DNA of 64,000 bases from an uncultured Bacteroides sp. (lineage in GTDB: Bacteria; Bacteroidota; Bacteroidia; Bacteroidales; Bacteroidaceae), in the NCBI GenBank assembly GCA_900553815.1, contig USEY01000007.1, positions 14,100 to 78,099 on the forward strand. Direction: 5' to 3'. The notes below the pieces were generated by a model, which was given only the letters and a program-made list of their open reading frames with translations, was not told where the DNA came from and did not search any database. Position numbers and translations under genes: made by a program. Shown one piece after another: positions 56,718 through 64,000 of this stretch; the stretch's first letter is position 1; each line of letters opens with the position of its first letter.

Positions 56718-57284
56718 TTAGAAGATGTAAGCGGCGGAAATCTGCCAGGTTTTGTCTTTACCTTTAATGACAGCTTCACCTGCTTCTACTACTGAGAAGT
56801 GGTCGCCCAGCGGAATGTTGTAGTTGATACCGATTTGCAGGTGTTTGAGCAACTTCACACCGGCACCAACGTTAACGCCAACCTGTGCTTTCTTTTTCTC
56901 AATGCCGTCTTCATCGCCCTTGAAGTCAAAGAAGAAGTCGGGACCAGCTGCTACAAAAATACCCAGTGTGCTACCCAGACCGATGGTATACTTCAAATTA
57001 ACGGGGATGTCGAGACCCAGCTGCTTGGTTGCGTCGTCGTCAGCCTTGATACCTTTCTGAGAGAAGAGCAGAGATGCGTCAACACCCAGACCTACCACCG
57101 GAATGGTGACTTCGGCCATAGGACCGATGAAGAAACCGGCCATCTTGTCTTTGTAATTATCGAAGTCAACCTTCGTCATGTTAACACCACCCTTGACACC
57201 AAACTTGATAAGCTGCGCCTGTGCGGGTACGGCCATGAACAGTGCGAACACAGCCACTAAGAGTGTACTAAAAAACTTTTTCAT
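56718..57284 (-). CDS. Small outer-membrane beta-barrel protein (porin family)
   Basis: A 188-residue protein with signal peptide FFSTLLVAVFALFMAVPAQAQ and alternating beta strands: LIKFGVKGGVNMTKVD, GFFIGPMAEVTIPVVGLGVDASLLFSQKG, IDIPVNLKYTIGLGSTLGIFVAAGPDFFFDF, VGVNVGAGVKLLKHLQIGINYNIPLG, ending KTWQISAAYIF with a C-terminal Phe. It matches the OMP_b-brl_2 (PorT-like) group of about eight strands. Function unknown. It has its own -7 box, and codon usage looks like a highly expressed gene (TAC/AAC-rich, few rare codons). Confidence 0.88.
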   Translation of the reverse strand: MKKFFSTLLVAVFALFMAVPAQAQLIKFGVKGGVNMTKVDFDNYKDKMAGFFIGPMAEVTIPVVGLGVDASLLFSQKGIKADDDATKQLGLDIPVNLKYTIGLGSTLGIFVAAGPDFFFDFKGDEDGIEKKKAQVGVNVGAGVKLLKHLQIGINYNIPLGDHFSVVEAGEAVIKGKDKTWQISAAYIF

Positions 57285-57309
57285 ACCTTAATGTTTTTTG
57301 TTTACGCGA

Positions 57310-57317
57310 CAAATATA
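57310..57317 (-). promoter_or_regulatory. -7 box for the small beta-barrel gene
   Basis: TATATTTG on the minus strand, 26 bases before the start at 57284. A TTG lies 22 bases further up. Confidence 0.5.
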
Positions 57318-57483
57318 TGTATAATATTCCGAAATAGAACAACTTCGTCTCCTATTTTGTTCGTTTGGATGTACATTCTGCGTCTGTTTCTTTGTTCTTG
57401 GAGGTGTAGCGGACTTTTCGGTTACTGGGGCAGGGGGGCTTCTGCATAAGGCGGCGGAAAGCTGCTGCTGGCTGCGGTAAGGT

Positions 57484-58467
57484 TTAGTGACGCTGCCTGC
57501 GTACGGTGGCGCGAGGTGCGGCGGCTTCGCGCTTGGACACGGACGACTGGCTCGTTCCGCTGGCGCTTTCGCGGCGGGCGGCACTGCGCTTGCTCACTTT
57601 CTTGCTGTCTTTCTTGGCTGTTGCCGGATTGGCCTGAACGGAGTCAGGATTGGCCAGGTCGTTGCCGTAAAGGGTGAGTTCAAAGTCGGCTATCTCCTTC
57701 TCGATGCGTCGCTGCTCCTTTATCATGGCGCTGTCAGTGGTGCAATACTGTGCCAGGGTGCGGTTTTGCAGGTTAGTCACTTTGTAGATGTCGCCGCGGT
57801 AGAGGCGGGTGGTGAAGAAGTCGTCCCAGCTGCTGTTGGCCGAGTTGTTGTAGTTGCTGGTCATGACGCGTGTCTGTGCCAGTAAGGGAGCCACTTCGCG
57901 GTAGTCTATCCAGAACATGGGCAGCTTCACTTTCTCGCTGCTGAAGTCCTCGCTACGGTGAAGCACCGGGCAGAGGGCCGTCACGCGTGAGCCGAAGGTA
58001 GAGGTGCGCTGGTCGAAATACCACACTTCCTTGATGAAGTAGCTCAGCACGTCGGCCGAGGGAATGTCGCTGTTATGTATGGACATGACGCTGTCGCGGC
58101 GATTCTTCACCTTTTTCATCTCGTAGTAAATCTGGAAGCGGTCGAGCACGTCGCGCAGGCCTATGCGGGCCGATTCGGTGAAATGTTCGGTTCCGTCCAG
58201 CTGATATTCGTAGGCGTTTATTTTCTTCTGCGCCAGCAGGCGGAAGAGGGTGGTGAAGAGGTTCATGCGGTCGCCCTGTGGTTCCACGGGGTAGTAGAGG
58301 GCACCGTTCTCGTCACGTGTCAGGTCGAGTGTGCGGTATATCTCGCGCGTCCACACGGCTTCCTCGGGCACTGAGCCTGCGCTGGGATATTCACGTTGCG
58401 CGCTGGCGGGCAGGATGGCCAGCAGGCCGAGGGTCAGGATTATGATCAGTTTCAAATGCGGTTTCAT
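57484..58467 (-). CDS. gldN: T9SS ring protein GldN (PorN)
   Basis: A 327-residue exported protein (signal LKLIIILTLGLLAILPASAQ). The conserved GldN region includes VWTREIYRTLDLTRDENGALYYPVEPQGDRMNLFTTLFRLLAQKKINAYEYQLDGTEHF, YEMKKVKNRRDSVMSIHNSDIPSADVLSYFIKEVWYFDQRTSTFGSRVTALCPVL and FWIDYREVAPLLAQTRVMTSNYNN. Its last 60 residues are a basic Lys/Arg/Ser-rich tail. With GldK it forms the periplasmic ring attached to the outer membrane. It ends the porP-gldKLMN operon; GldM stops 65 bases upstream. Confidence 0.95.
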   Translation of the reverse strand: MKPHLKLIIILTLGLLAILPASAQREYPSAGSVPEEAVWTREIYRTLDLTRDENGALYYPVEPQGDRMNLFTTLFRLLAQKKINAYEYQLDGTEHFTESARIGLRDVLDRFQIYYEMKKVKNRRDSVMSIHNSDIPSADVLSYFIKEVWYFDQRTSTFGSRVTALCPVLHRSEDFSSEKVKLPMFWIDYREVAPLLAQTRVMTSNYNNSANSSWDDFFTTRLYRGDIYKVTNLQNRTLAQYCTTDSAMIKEQRRIEKEIADFELTLYGNDLANPDSVQANPATAKKDSKKVSKRSAARRESASGTSQSSVSKREAAAPRATVRRQRH

Positions 58468-58482
58468 GTTACTTATATAGTG

Positions 58483-58531
58483 ATTAGTGGTAAGCGGTTA
58501 GTGGTCAGTAAAGCATATTCTTCATTCTTCA
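58483..58531. repeat. Spacer repeat between gldM and gldN
   Basis: GTGATTAGTGGTAAGCGGTTAGTGGTCAG heptamer-like words (58483-58508) are followed by ATTCTTCATTCTTCATT (58515-58531), a copy of the AATGAAG repeat also seen near folK and in mnmD. Confidence 0.55.
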
Positions 58532-58532
58532 T

Positions 58533-60098
58533 TTAATTCACAATGACCTCCAGCGTGGTGGGTAGCGTTCGTTCCACGCCGTCAGGTCCTACTGCCCTGA
58601 CGCGCGAGATGTAGAACCGTTTGCCCCTCGACAGGCGACGGAACATTTCCTTCTGGCGCGCCGAGAAGGAGGCTCCTGCCGATACTTCGGGCACGGCGTT
58701 GCCCATGTTGTCGAAGAAGACGGTCTCGAAACCCAATACACGGAAGTTGATGTTGAGTAGTCCGTCGTCGATGGCGGCCACAATGCCCGGTGTGTTCATC
58801 AGCACGGCTTTGGGCAGTCCTGTGCCGCCACGATAGCGCTTGGGCGTGCCTTTGTCGGAGTATTCGATGAAAGGCGACGGGTCAGGCAGCTGGCGTACGC
58901 GGTAGGTGTAGTCACCCATGGACTGCGTGCGGCCGTTTACCTGAGCCGTGACGCGTATCACGGCGTCTTTGCCAATGTTGGCTGGTCGTGCAATGTAGCC
59001 GTTGCCTTGTCGGCGCAGGGTCCCGTTGCCGTTGGCCAGTGTGGCCTGTACCTGCGAGGCAGGTATGCCGGGCACAGAGATGCTGATGGGGTTGTCATAA
59101 CCGGCGTAGAGCACGTTCATCAGCGTAGCCGAGACGGTGGCCGACGGCTCTACTACTGTATATTTCTGTTCAAAAGGCCGGCGCAGAGTGTCGCCGTTGC
59201 CCTGGGTCAGTTCCAGGTAGCCGTTGAGGCTGAACTCACCGGTACGGTTGCACACGGTCTCATACCAGCCTTCCTTGTTGTCGGGCTGGCGTTGTCCTCC
59301 GATGTAGATGGCCGGGCGTTGGGTAGAGTCGACAGCAGCCAGGATGATGCGTGCGCTGTAGGTGCCGCCCCGTACCACGTTCTGCGAGGTGGGGATGACG
59401 TAGGCCTGCAACTGGTTGACGCGTACGTCCTGCACATCGGTGTTCTGGGTCAGCAGGTGCAGCACTTCGCCCTCGGCATAGCGCACGTCGCTCTGCAACT
59501 TGGTCAGCAGGGTGACGGCGGCTGCCACCGGCGTGTTTTCGAAGATGTATTCTTGCCAGTTCTTTCCGTCTGCCTCCAGTCGGTTGGGTACTGTGGTGCT
59601 GAGGTTCTCACGGATGATTTGCTGTTGTACGGGGTCGCCTACGTAGGACAGCATGGTTTCGCGGAAGCGGTTGATGCGGTTGTACAGCTCCTTGCCTTCG
59701 CCGCGGGCAGGCGCCAGCATGACGTAGGAGGCAGCCTCCAGGTCTTCGCGGTTCTCTATGTGGGCCACGTCGCCATCGTCGCCGTCGGCTTCCTGCACGA
59801 TACGCAGCTTCAACTCGTCCACATAGCGGTAGAGCGAGTCGGCCATAGCCTTTACGTGGGCGGCTTTTTCATACCACGGCCCCACCTTCTCGGGGTTTTG
59901 CCGGTTGGCGCCCGCCAGTTCCTGGAAGAGCGCATTGTTCTGCACCGTAGAGTTGGCGGTGGTGCGCGACAGGCTTTCATCCACCAGCGAGAATCCGTTG
60001 AGCACATCGGACGACACGTTGAGGGCCAGTAAGGCCATCAACACGATGTACATCAGATTTATCATCTTCTGGCGTGGTGAATCCGGGTTAATATACAT
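58533..60098 (-). CDS. gldM: T9SS inner-membrane/periplasmic protein GldM (PorM)
   Basis: A 521-residue protein. The single N-terminal helix (KMINLMYIVLMALLALNVSSDVLNGFSLVDESL) matches the GldM anchor, and the rest forms a chain of periplasmic domains: a helical D1 (residues about 36-200) and three beta-rich Ig-like domains, the last ending LEVIVN. GldM with GldL makes the proton-driven motor of the type IX system and spans to the GldK/GldN ring. It follows gldL by 131 bases. Confidence 0.95.
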   Translation of the reverse strand: MYINPDSPRQKMINLMYIVLMALLALNVSSDVLNGFSLVDESLSRTTANSTVQNNALFQELAGANRQNPEKVGPWYEKAAHVKAMADSLYRYVDELKLRIVQEADGDDGDVAHIENREDLEAASYVMLAPARGEGKELYNRINRFRETMLSYVGDPVQQQIIRENLSTTVPNRLEADGKNWQEYIFENTPVAAAVTLLTKLQSDVRYAEGEVLHLLTQNTDVQDVRVNQLQAYVIPTSQNVVRGGTYSARIILAAVDSTQRPAIYIGGQRQPDNKEGWYETVCNRTGEFSLNGYLELTQGNGDTLRRPFEQKYTVVEPSATVSATLMNVLYAGYDNPISISVPGIPASQVQATLANGNGTLRRQGNGYIARPANIGKDAVIRVTAQVNGRTQSMGDYTYRVRQLPDPSPFIEYSDKGTPKRYRGGTGLPKAVLMNTPGIVAAIDDGLLNINFRVLGFETVFFDNMGNAVPEVSAGASFSARQKEMFRRLSRGKRFYISRVRAVGPDGVERTLPTTLEVIVN

Positions 60099-60229
60099 AA
60101 GTCGTTGTCTTTTTTATAAAAGGTTATTGTCATTGTTGTCTGCCTGCAAGGAGGCTGTGCGGCTTGCGCTACGCCTGAGCATCAGCTTCCCAAGCTGAGG
60201 GTCACGGGTTTGGGCCTTGTCCGCGCGGC

Positions 60230-61096
60230 TCACTTCACTTGCAGTGCCTGAATCATGCGGGCATAGACGGCATTGAGCTCTTCTATCTGCCGTGCCATCT
60301 TGCGGGTTTCTTCGTGTACCTGGTCTATGGTGCCAATCTGTGCGCTGGCGCTGCGCAGCTGCATTTCGTAGATGGCGTTGATGCCAGCCAGGTTACGGCC
60401 CAGGTTGCTCATCTGCTCGGCTTCCTGTGCCATGTTCTCGGCCTTGGCCGTGAAGCGTGCCATGGTTTCGGTCAGTTCCTTCAGCTGGTCAATGTATGCC
60501 TGTGTGCTGGTCTCCATTTCGGCGGTAAGTCCGGCCGACGGAATACCTCCGGCCTGCGGTATGCCTGCACCGCCAGTCGGAGTGAACCCAGTCGGTGTGC
60601 CAGCCTGTATGGTCGGTCCAAATCCTGCGGATGCGCCGGCTTGCGGGTTGGCTGTATCTTGTATCGGTGATGCCTGTGGGGCTGCACCTGTTACTCCTGC
60701 CATCGGTGCACTGCCGCCCACGATGATGACGCCACCACTGCCGACCGCTTGTCCACCGCCAGCATTACCAGCTTGTGCGGCAGCCTTGAGCAGAGCTTCT
60801 TCCTCACCGGGTTGCAGGGGCGCTCCGCCCGAGGCAATGACACCACCTGTCGTGACAGGGGTAACGATGTCGCGTCTGGGTAGTTCGAACGCTGAGATGA
60901 AGAATACCAGCACCTCCGTGCCCATACCTATCCATATCATGAGGTTGGCGCCCGGCAAGTGGGTCAGCTTGAAGAGCGTACCGGCTATGACCACTGCCGC
61001 TCCCCAGTTGTAGACGTAGTTCATGAAGACCTTGCCTTTGTAGCTCGATATGAAGTCTTGAATGCGTAGGACTAAGTTCTTTTTATCTTTTGCCAT
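60230..61096 (-). CDS. gldL: T9SS inner-membrane motor protein GldL (PorL)
   Basis: A 288-residue protein with two N-terminal helices: VFMNYVYNWGAAVVIAGTLFKLTH and GANLMIWIGMGTEVLVFFISAFE, with the conserved Glu of the second helix in the proton path. A Gly/Pro/Ala-rich middle (residues 90-190) is followed by a coiled-coil C-terminal part (ELTETMARFTAKAENMAQEAEQMSNLGRNLAGINAIYEMQL...). It forms the rotary-type proton channel of T9SS together with GldM. The low-complexity linker is longer than I would expect for the family and may differ between strains. Confidence 0.95.
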   Translation of the reverse strand: MAKDKKNLVLRIQDFISSYKGKVFMNYVYNWGAAVVIAGTLFKLTHLPGANLMIWIGMGTEVLVFFISAFELPRRDIVTPVTTGGVIASGGAPLQPGEEEALLKAAAQAGNAGGGQAVGSGGVIIVGGSAPMAGVTGAAPQASPIQDTANPQAGASAGFGPTIQAGTPTGFTPTGGAGIPQAGGIPSAGLTAEMETSTQAYIDQLKELTETMARFTAKAENMAQEAEQMSNLGRNLAGINAIYEMQLRSASAQIGTIDQVHEETRKMARQIEELNAVYARMIQALQVK

Positions 61097-61145
61097 GATT
61101 GTATGCTTTCTATTGGTTGTTGGTCTGCTTGTTGATAGGGATTCG

Positions 61146-62597
61146 TTATTTGCTCTTGCCGGTGCCTACCTGGGTACGCACGCAGCGGAAGCCGATGTAG
61201 GAGCGCTGCTCGTTCTGGTATTCCCAGGTGCGGGCGTCGGAGCGGATAAAAGCGTTGACGTCTTTCCATGAGCCGCCGCGCACCACTTTTTTCTTCAGTT
61301 TATAAGGGTCGTCTTGTGCGGCGTTGTACTGCACGTCGGGGTTGATGTCGCTGGCCTGAAGCACGCCCGATTCTGTATAGGCTTCCGAGGTCCACTCCGA
61401 CACGTTGCCCGCCATGTCATACAGTCCGTTGGAGTTGGGCTTGTAGTTGCCTGCGCGGGTCGTAATCAGGTTGCCGTCCTTCGTATAGTCGCCCTTGCCC
61501 GGCTTGTAGTTGGCGTTGTAGCAGCCGCGGTCGTCCTTGGTGTCGTCGCTCTTCCAGGGGAAGTGGTTGTCTTCGCGTCCGCGGGCGGCAAACTCCCACT
61601 CGGCTTCGGTCGGCAGGCGGTAGCGCTGTATGTAGCGTGCCTGTCCGTGCAGTCCGGCCAGCAGGTAGTTGGTGCGCCAGGCGCAGAATGCGTTGGCCTG
61701 CTCCCAGCTGACGCCCACAATGGGGTGGTTGTTGTAAGCCGGGTGATTGAAGTACATGCGCATGTACTGTTCGTTGTTGGCCTTTGGAAAGTCGTTCACC
61801 CAACAGGTGGTGTCGGGGTAGACGTTGACGATGTAGCTGTTTAGAAAATCCCATTCACTGCTCAGCGGACGGGTGATGGTTGTATTGACGATGCGTCCTT
61901 CGTCGTCAATGTAGGCCGTATCTTTGGTTATCATAACCACCTCCTCCGGGTCTACCTTAATGTCGGTATTCTTTATCCGCTCCGAGGGATTCAGACGGTT
62001 GCGTCGCTTGGCGGCTTCGGCATAGTCGTATACCTCGTAGTAGTAGTTCATTTGCGAGGCATCCAACATCAGTGTACCGTCTATGGGGTGACGTTTGTAG
62101 ACGCTTTGTATGGCCATCTCCTCGTCTTCGGTGGCTCGTTTCCAAGGAATGGGTTTCGACCAGTTCAGGTAGGGCTTGATGGGGTTACCCTCACGGTCTT
62201 CTTCAATCTTATAGAGTTCGTTGCCGCCATAGGCAGGGTCGGCCAGCCGTTCGCGTATGATGGAGTCGCGCACCCAGTAGAGGAACTGCCTGTACTCGGC
62301 CACGGTGACTTCCGTTTCGTCCATCCAGAACGATTCTACCGAAATCTCACGCGTCGGTACCGGGCTGCCCCACAGGGAGTCTTGCTTGTCGGGACCCATC
62401 TTCACCGAGCCGCGCTTCACCAGTACCATGCCGTAGGGCGCGGGTTCGTTCCAGACCATGCCCGTGCTGACTCCCGTCAGTTCGCCGCCGTTGGACATGG
62501 AGCCTTTGGTGCTGATGCACGACAGAAGCGAACCAGCCATCAACAGGGTGGCTCCGCACCACGCATGAATCATTCTCATTCCTTTTTTCTTTTTCAT
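61146..62597 (-). CDS. gldK: T9SS ring lipoprotein GldK (PorK, FGE-sulfatase fold)
   Basis: A 483-residue lipoprotein (signal MIHAWCGATLLMAGSLLSC) of the SUMF1/FGE fold. Conserved stretches are NEPAPYGMVLVKRGSVKMGP, SFWMDETEVTVAEYRQFLYWV, HPIVGVSWEQANAFCAWRTNYL, YRLPTEAEWEFAARG and LYDMAGNVSEWTSEAYTES, ending RSYIGFRCVRTQ. It builds the outer-membrane-attached ring with GldN. I chose the Met at 62597, which opens the signal peptide; the longer frame to 62663 adds a non-signal leader. Confidence 0.95.
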   Translation of the reverse strand: MKKKKGMRMIHAWCGATLLMAGSLLSCISTKGSMSNGGELTGVSTGMVWNEPAPYGMVLVKRGSVKMGPDKQDSLWGSPVPTREISVESFWMDETEVTVAEYRQFLYWVRDSIIRERLADPAYGGNELYKIEEDREGNPIKPYLNWSKPIPWKRATEDEEMAIQSVYKRHPIDGTLMLDASQMNYYYEVYDYAEAAKRRNRLNPSERIKNTDIKVDPEEVVMITKDTAYIDDEGRIVNTTITRPLSSEWDFLNSYIVNVYPDTTCWVNDFPKANNEQYMRMYFNHPAYNNHPIVGVSWEQANAFCAWRTNYLLAGLHGQARYIQRYRLPTEAEWEFAARGREDNHFPWKSDDTKDDRGCYNANYKPGKGDYTKDGNLITTRAGNYKPNSNGLYDMAGNVSEWTSEAYTESGVLQASDINPDVQYNAAQDDPYKLKKKVVRGGSWKDVNAFIRSDARTWEYQNEQRSYIGFRCVRTQVGTGKSK

Positions 62598-62633
62598 ATT
62601 ATATGATATGATGTATGACAAACTTGTGTACCA

Positions 62634-62688
62634 CTTTTTCATTAACCACTTATCACTTACCACTAACCGTTAGCTACTAACCGCTGTC
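62634..62688. repeat. Heptamer-like spacer repeat between porP and gldK
   Basis: CACTTATCACTTACCACTAACCGTTAGCTACTAACCGC repeats ACTAACC/ACTTACC words about every 7 to 8 bases, in reverse sense to the spacers at 18595 and 58483. The 3' end of porP abuts it. Confidence 0.5.
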
Positions 62689-63644
62689 TACAAGATGCGC
62701 ACGCTCTTATGCAGGTTGCGCTTTTTCTTGAACGAGCTGAGGTCGAGTGCGTAGCTCACGGCAATGTCGTGGCTGCCGCTGGCCGCCCCAATCTTGGACG
62801 TGAACAACTCGTAGGCATAGCCCACTTGCAGGTTGCGTATCTTCAGACCCAGACTGAAGGTAGCCGACGTCTGGGGCGAATAAGTTACCCCGCCGCTGAA
62901 CACTTTGGAGCGGTAACTGTAGAGCAGACGCCCCGTCAGGTCCACCCGTGTGGACAGGAAATCGCTCTGCACGTGGCAAGAGGGTTGTATGGAAATTAAC
63001 GGATTGCGTGTCTGAATATTGTATCCGCCGGTGAAATATACCATTGGTTTTATGTTGAGATGGCTTTTTTCGCCCAGTCGGATGCGCGGAGCCGTGAGGT
63101 GATGGCCCGAGAGGGCGAGGAAGAACCGGGGCTTCTGGTAGTAGAGACCCACGCCCAAGTCGAAGGCCTTGCCGTTCTCCTCGGTACTGGGAAATGCCTC
63201 GTCTTCGGCTTCATCGCCCAGGTTGATGTCCGTAGGGTCGAACGATACACTGGCCATGCCGGCCTGCACGCCGATGCCCGCTTGTCCGCCTGCCAGTTTC
63301 AGTCGGAAGGCATATTGCAGGTAGAAGCGCTGGTTGCGGAACAGGCCGATGCCCTCGTTGAAGAACCCTAAACCTGCCCCGTGGCGCATGCCCAGCAGGC
63401 TGAAGGGCAGTTCGGCGCCGAAGGTCATGCTGCGTGGTGCACGGGTGAAGCCCATGAGCTGCATGCCGTAGGCACCATATAGGTTTAGCCGCTCAGTTCT
63501 CCCCACTGCGGCGGGGTGGTAGTAGCCCTGCACGTCCCAGTATTGGCTGAATCGTGCGTCGAACTGGGCATGTAGCGTGCCCGCAGCCATCCATATCAGG
63601 AGGGCGGTCAGCAGGTGTCGTATGTAGTACAGCGGCTTCATCAT
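62688..63644 (-). CDS. porP: T9SS outer-membrane protein PorP/SprF
   Basis: A 318-residue beta-barrel of the PorP/SprF family with signal peptide (LLTALLIWMAAGTLHAQ). It starts FDARFSQYWDVQGYYHPAAVGRTERLNLYGAYGMQLMGFTRAPRSMTFGAELPFSLLG, the family's sulfur-free opening, and continues with VGLYYQKPRFFLALSGHHLTAPRIRLG and the strand-rich C-terminal half. In Porphyromonas it anchors the T9SS ring assembly to the surface. It leads the operon. I see no clear -7 box in the 297 bases before the tRNA gene. Confidence 0.93.
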   Translation of the reverse strand: MMKPLYYIRHLLTALLIWMAAGTLHAQFDARFSQYWDVQGYYHPAAVGRTERLNLYGAYGMQLMGFTRAPRSMTFGAELPFSLLGMRHGAGLGFFNEGIGLFRNQRFYLQYAFRLKLAGGQAGIGVQAGMASVSFDPTDINLGDEAEDEAFPSTEENGKAFDLGVGLYYQKPRFFLALSGHHLTAPRIRLGEKSHLNIKPMVYFTGGYNIQTRNPLISIQPSCHVQSDFLSTRVDLTGRLLYSYRSKVFSGGVTYSPQTSATFSLGLKIRNLQVGYAYELFTSKIGAASGSHDIAVSYALDLSSFKKKRNLHKSVRIL

Positions 63645-63916
63645 TAATAAAAACTGATGAAGACGTGAAAAATTGTGTGTCTGGCAGATAAAAACAAGGG
63701 GAACACCACCGGGAGAGCGGCTTCACCTGCCTTCGGCTCTTCTTGTAACTCTTTTGTCTGTGGTTAGATTCTTGTTTCTTGGCAGTCGGTTTTGTTTGTG
63801 GCGCTTTGGGTTAAGATATGCGTTTCCTGAAGAATTGCGAACCGGTTCTGTCTTGAAATTTAGTATCCCTTTATATAAAAAAACAGGAAAACCCTCGTTA
63901 TTGCAGAAAAAGATGT

Positions 63917-63924
63917 TACCTTTG
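63917..63924 (+). promoter_or_regulatory. -7 box for tRNA-Ser
   Basis: TACCTTTG at 63917-63924, 18 bases before the first base of the tRNA. The -33 element is not clear. Confidence 0.45.
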
Positions 63925-63941
63925 CACCGTCAAAAACAAAA

Positions 63942-64000
63942 GGAAAGATGCCGGAGTGGTCGATCGGGCCGCACTCGAAATGCGGTGAACGGGCAACTGT
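63942..64000 (+). tRNA. tRNA-Ser(CGA), truncated by window edge
   Basis: The 5' half folds as a serine tRNA. Acceptor 5' strand GGAAAGA, D arm from GCCGGAGTGGTC, anticodon stem CCGCA/UGCGG, loop CUCGAAA with anticodon CGA (codon UCG), then a long variable arm begins at GUGAACGGGCAAC. The remaining T arm and acceptor 3' strand lie beyond base 64000. Confidence 0.88.

Noticed and set aside
63645..63941. A promoter for the T9SS operon directly upstream of porP
   Set aside because: I looked for TAnnTTTG on the minus strand and found none convincing, so I do not report one.

Overview
The window is chromosomal DNA from a member of the order Bacteroidales. The evidence is the gene content (a fused SecDF, DUF2723, DUF4861, DUF3098, HU-HIG and BACON-type proteins, a TonB receptor with a carboxypeptidase-like N-domain), Bacteroidetes-type promoters (TAnnTTTG boxes about 25 to 70 bases before start codons, several with TTTG or TTG 18 to 21 bases further up), weak ribosome binding sites, and a complete porP-gldK-gldL-gldM-gldN type IX secretion (T9SS) core. 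The T9SS points away from the common gut Bacteroides, as far as I recall, and towards Prevotella-like or related lineages. The genus cannot be fixed from the sequence alone.

Layout. 1-3000: end of an unknown gene, an AAA-ATPase/PD-(D/E)XK protein, a small membrane protein and a GNAT enzyme. 3000-9600 (minus): a second GNAT-type protein, a Ca/Na antiporter, a secreted acid-phosphatase-like enzyme and a large TonB-dependent receptor. 9600-21400 (mostly minus): a PG_1098-like methyltransferase, a secreted pair (degenerate M23 plus gluzincin), SecDF, an M3 peptidase lipoprotein, a membrane EEP hydrolase and two overlapping rhomboid proteases. 21500-26600 (plus): HU, a DUF2723 glycosyltransferase-like membrane protein and a polysaccharide deacetylase. 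26600-33900 (minus): an unknown membrane protein, a DUF4861/SDR uronate-type pair, a GLUG-repeat T9SS cargo protein and exonuclease III. 34300-39900 (plus): the housekeeping cluster methyltransferase-ftsX-DUF3098-uppP-truB-queA-folK. 40200-49500: mnmD, yqaA-type, a membrane protein, purD, then HU-HIG (plus), DPP-IV, an RlmL-like methyltransferase and serine acetyltransferase. 49900-53800 (plus): two surface-type lipoproteins, one a metzincin. 54000-57300 (minus): a LytTR regulator with an apparent frameshift, a LiaF-like membrane protein, a VanX-like dipeptidase and a small beta-barrel. 57400-63700 (minus): the T9SS operon. A tRNA-Ser is cut by the right edge.

The most unusual feature lies between the genes. 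Eight intergenic regions hold short tandem arrays with an exact period of 21, 22 or 23 bp, each unit built round a small dyad. Five of them (13069, 22061, 34087, 40044, 53943) belong to one 22-bp family with core GATAGCAGTNNACTCC and about five units each. In most of these the unit orientation turns over at a fully symmetric unit. Three other arrays (4251, 28039, 44012) have unrelated cores but the same architecture. They occur in divergent, convergent and tandem gene contexts, so they are not tied to promoters or terminators. A separate AATGAAGAAT-type repeat sits in frame inside mnmD and supplies the apparent start of folK. The two-lipoprotein locus has an AT-richer interior with GC-richer outer ends, suggesting a mosaic.

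Functionally the window mixes core metabolism and RNA modification with envelope biology: SecDF moves proteins to the periplasm, the T9SS exports CTD proteins such as the GLUG protein at 31063, and numerous lipoproteins and peptidases act at the surface or in the periplasm.
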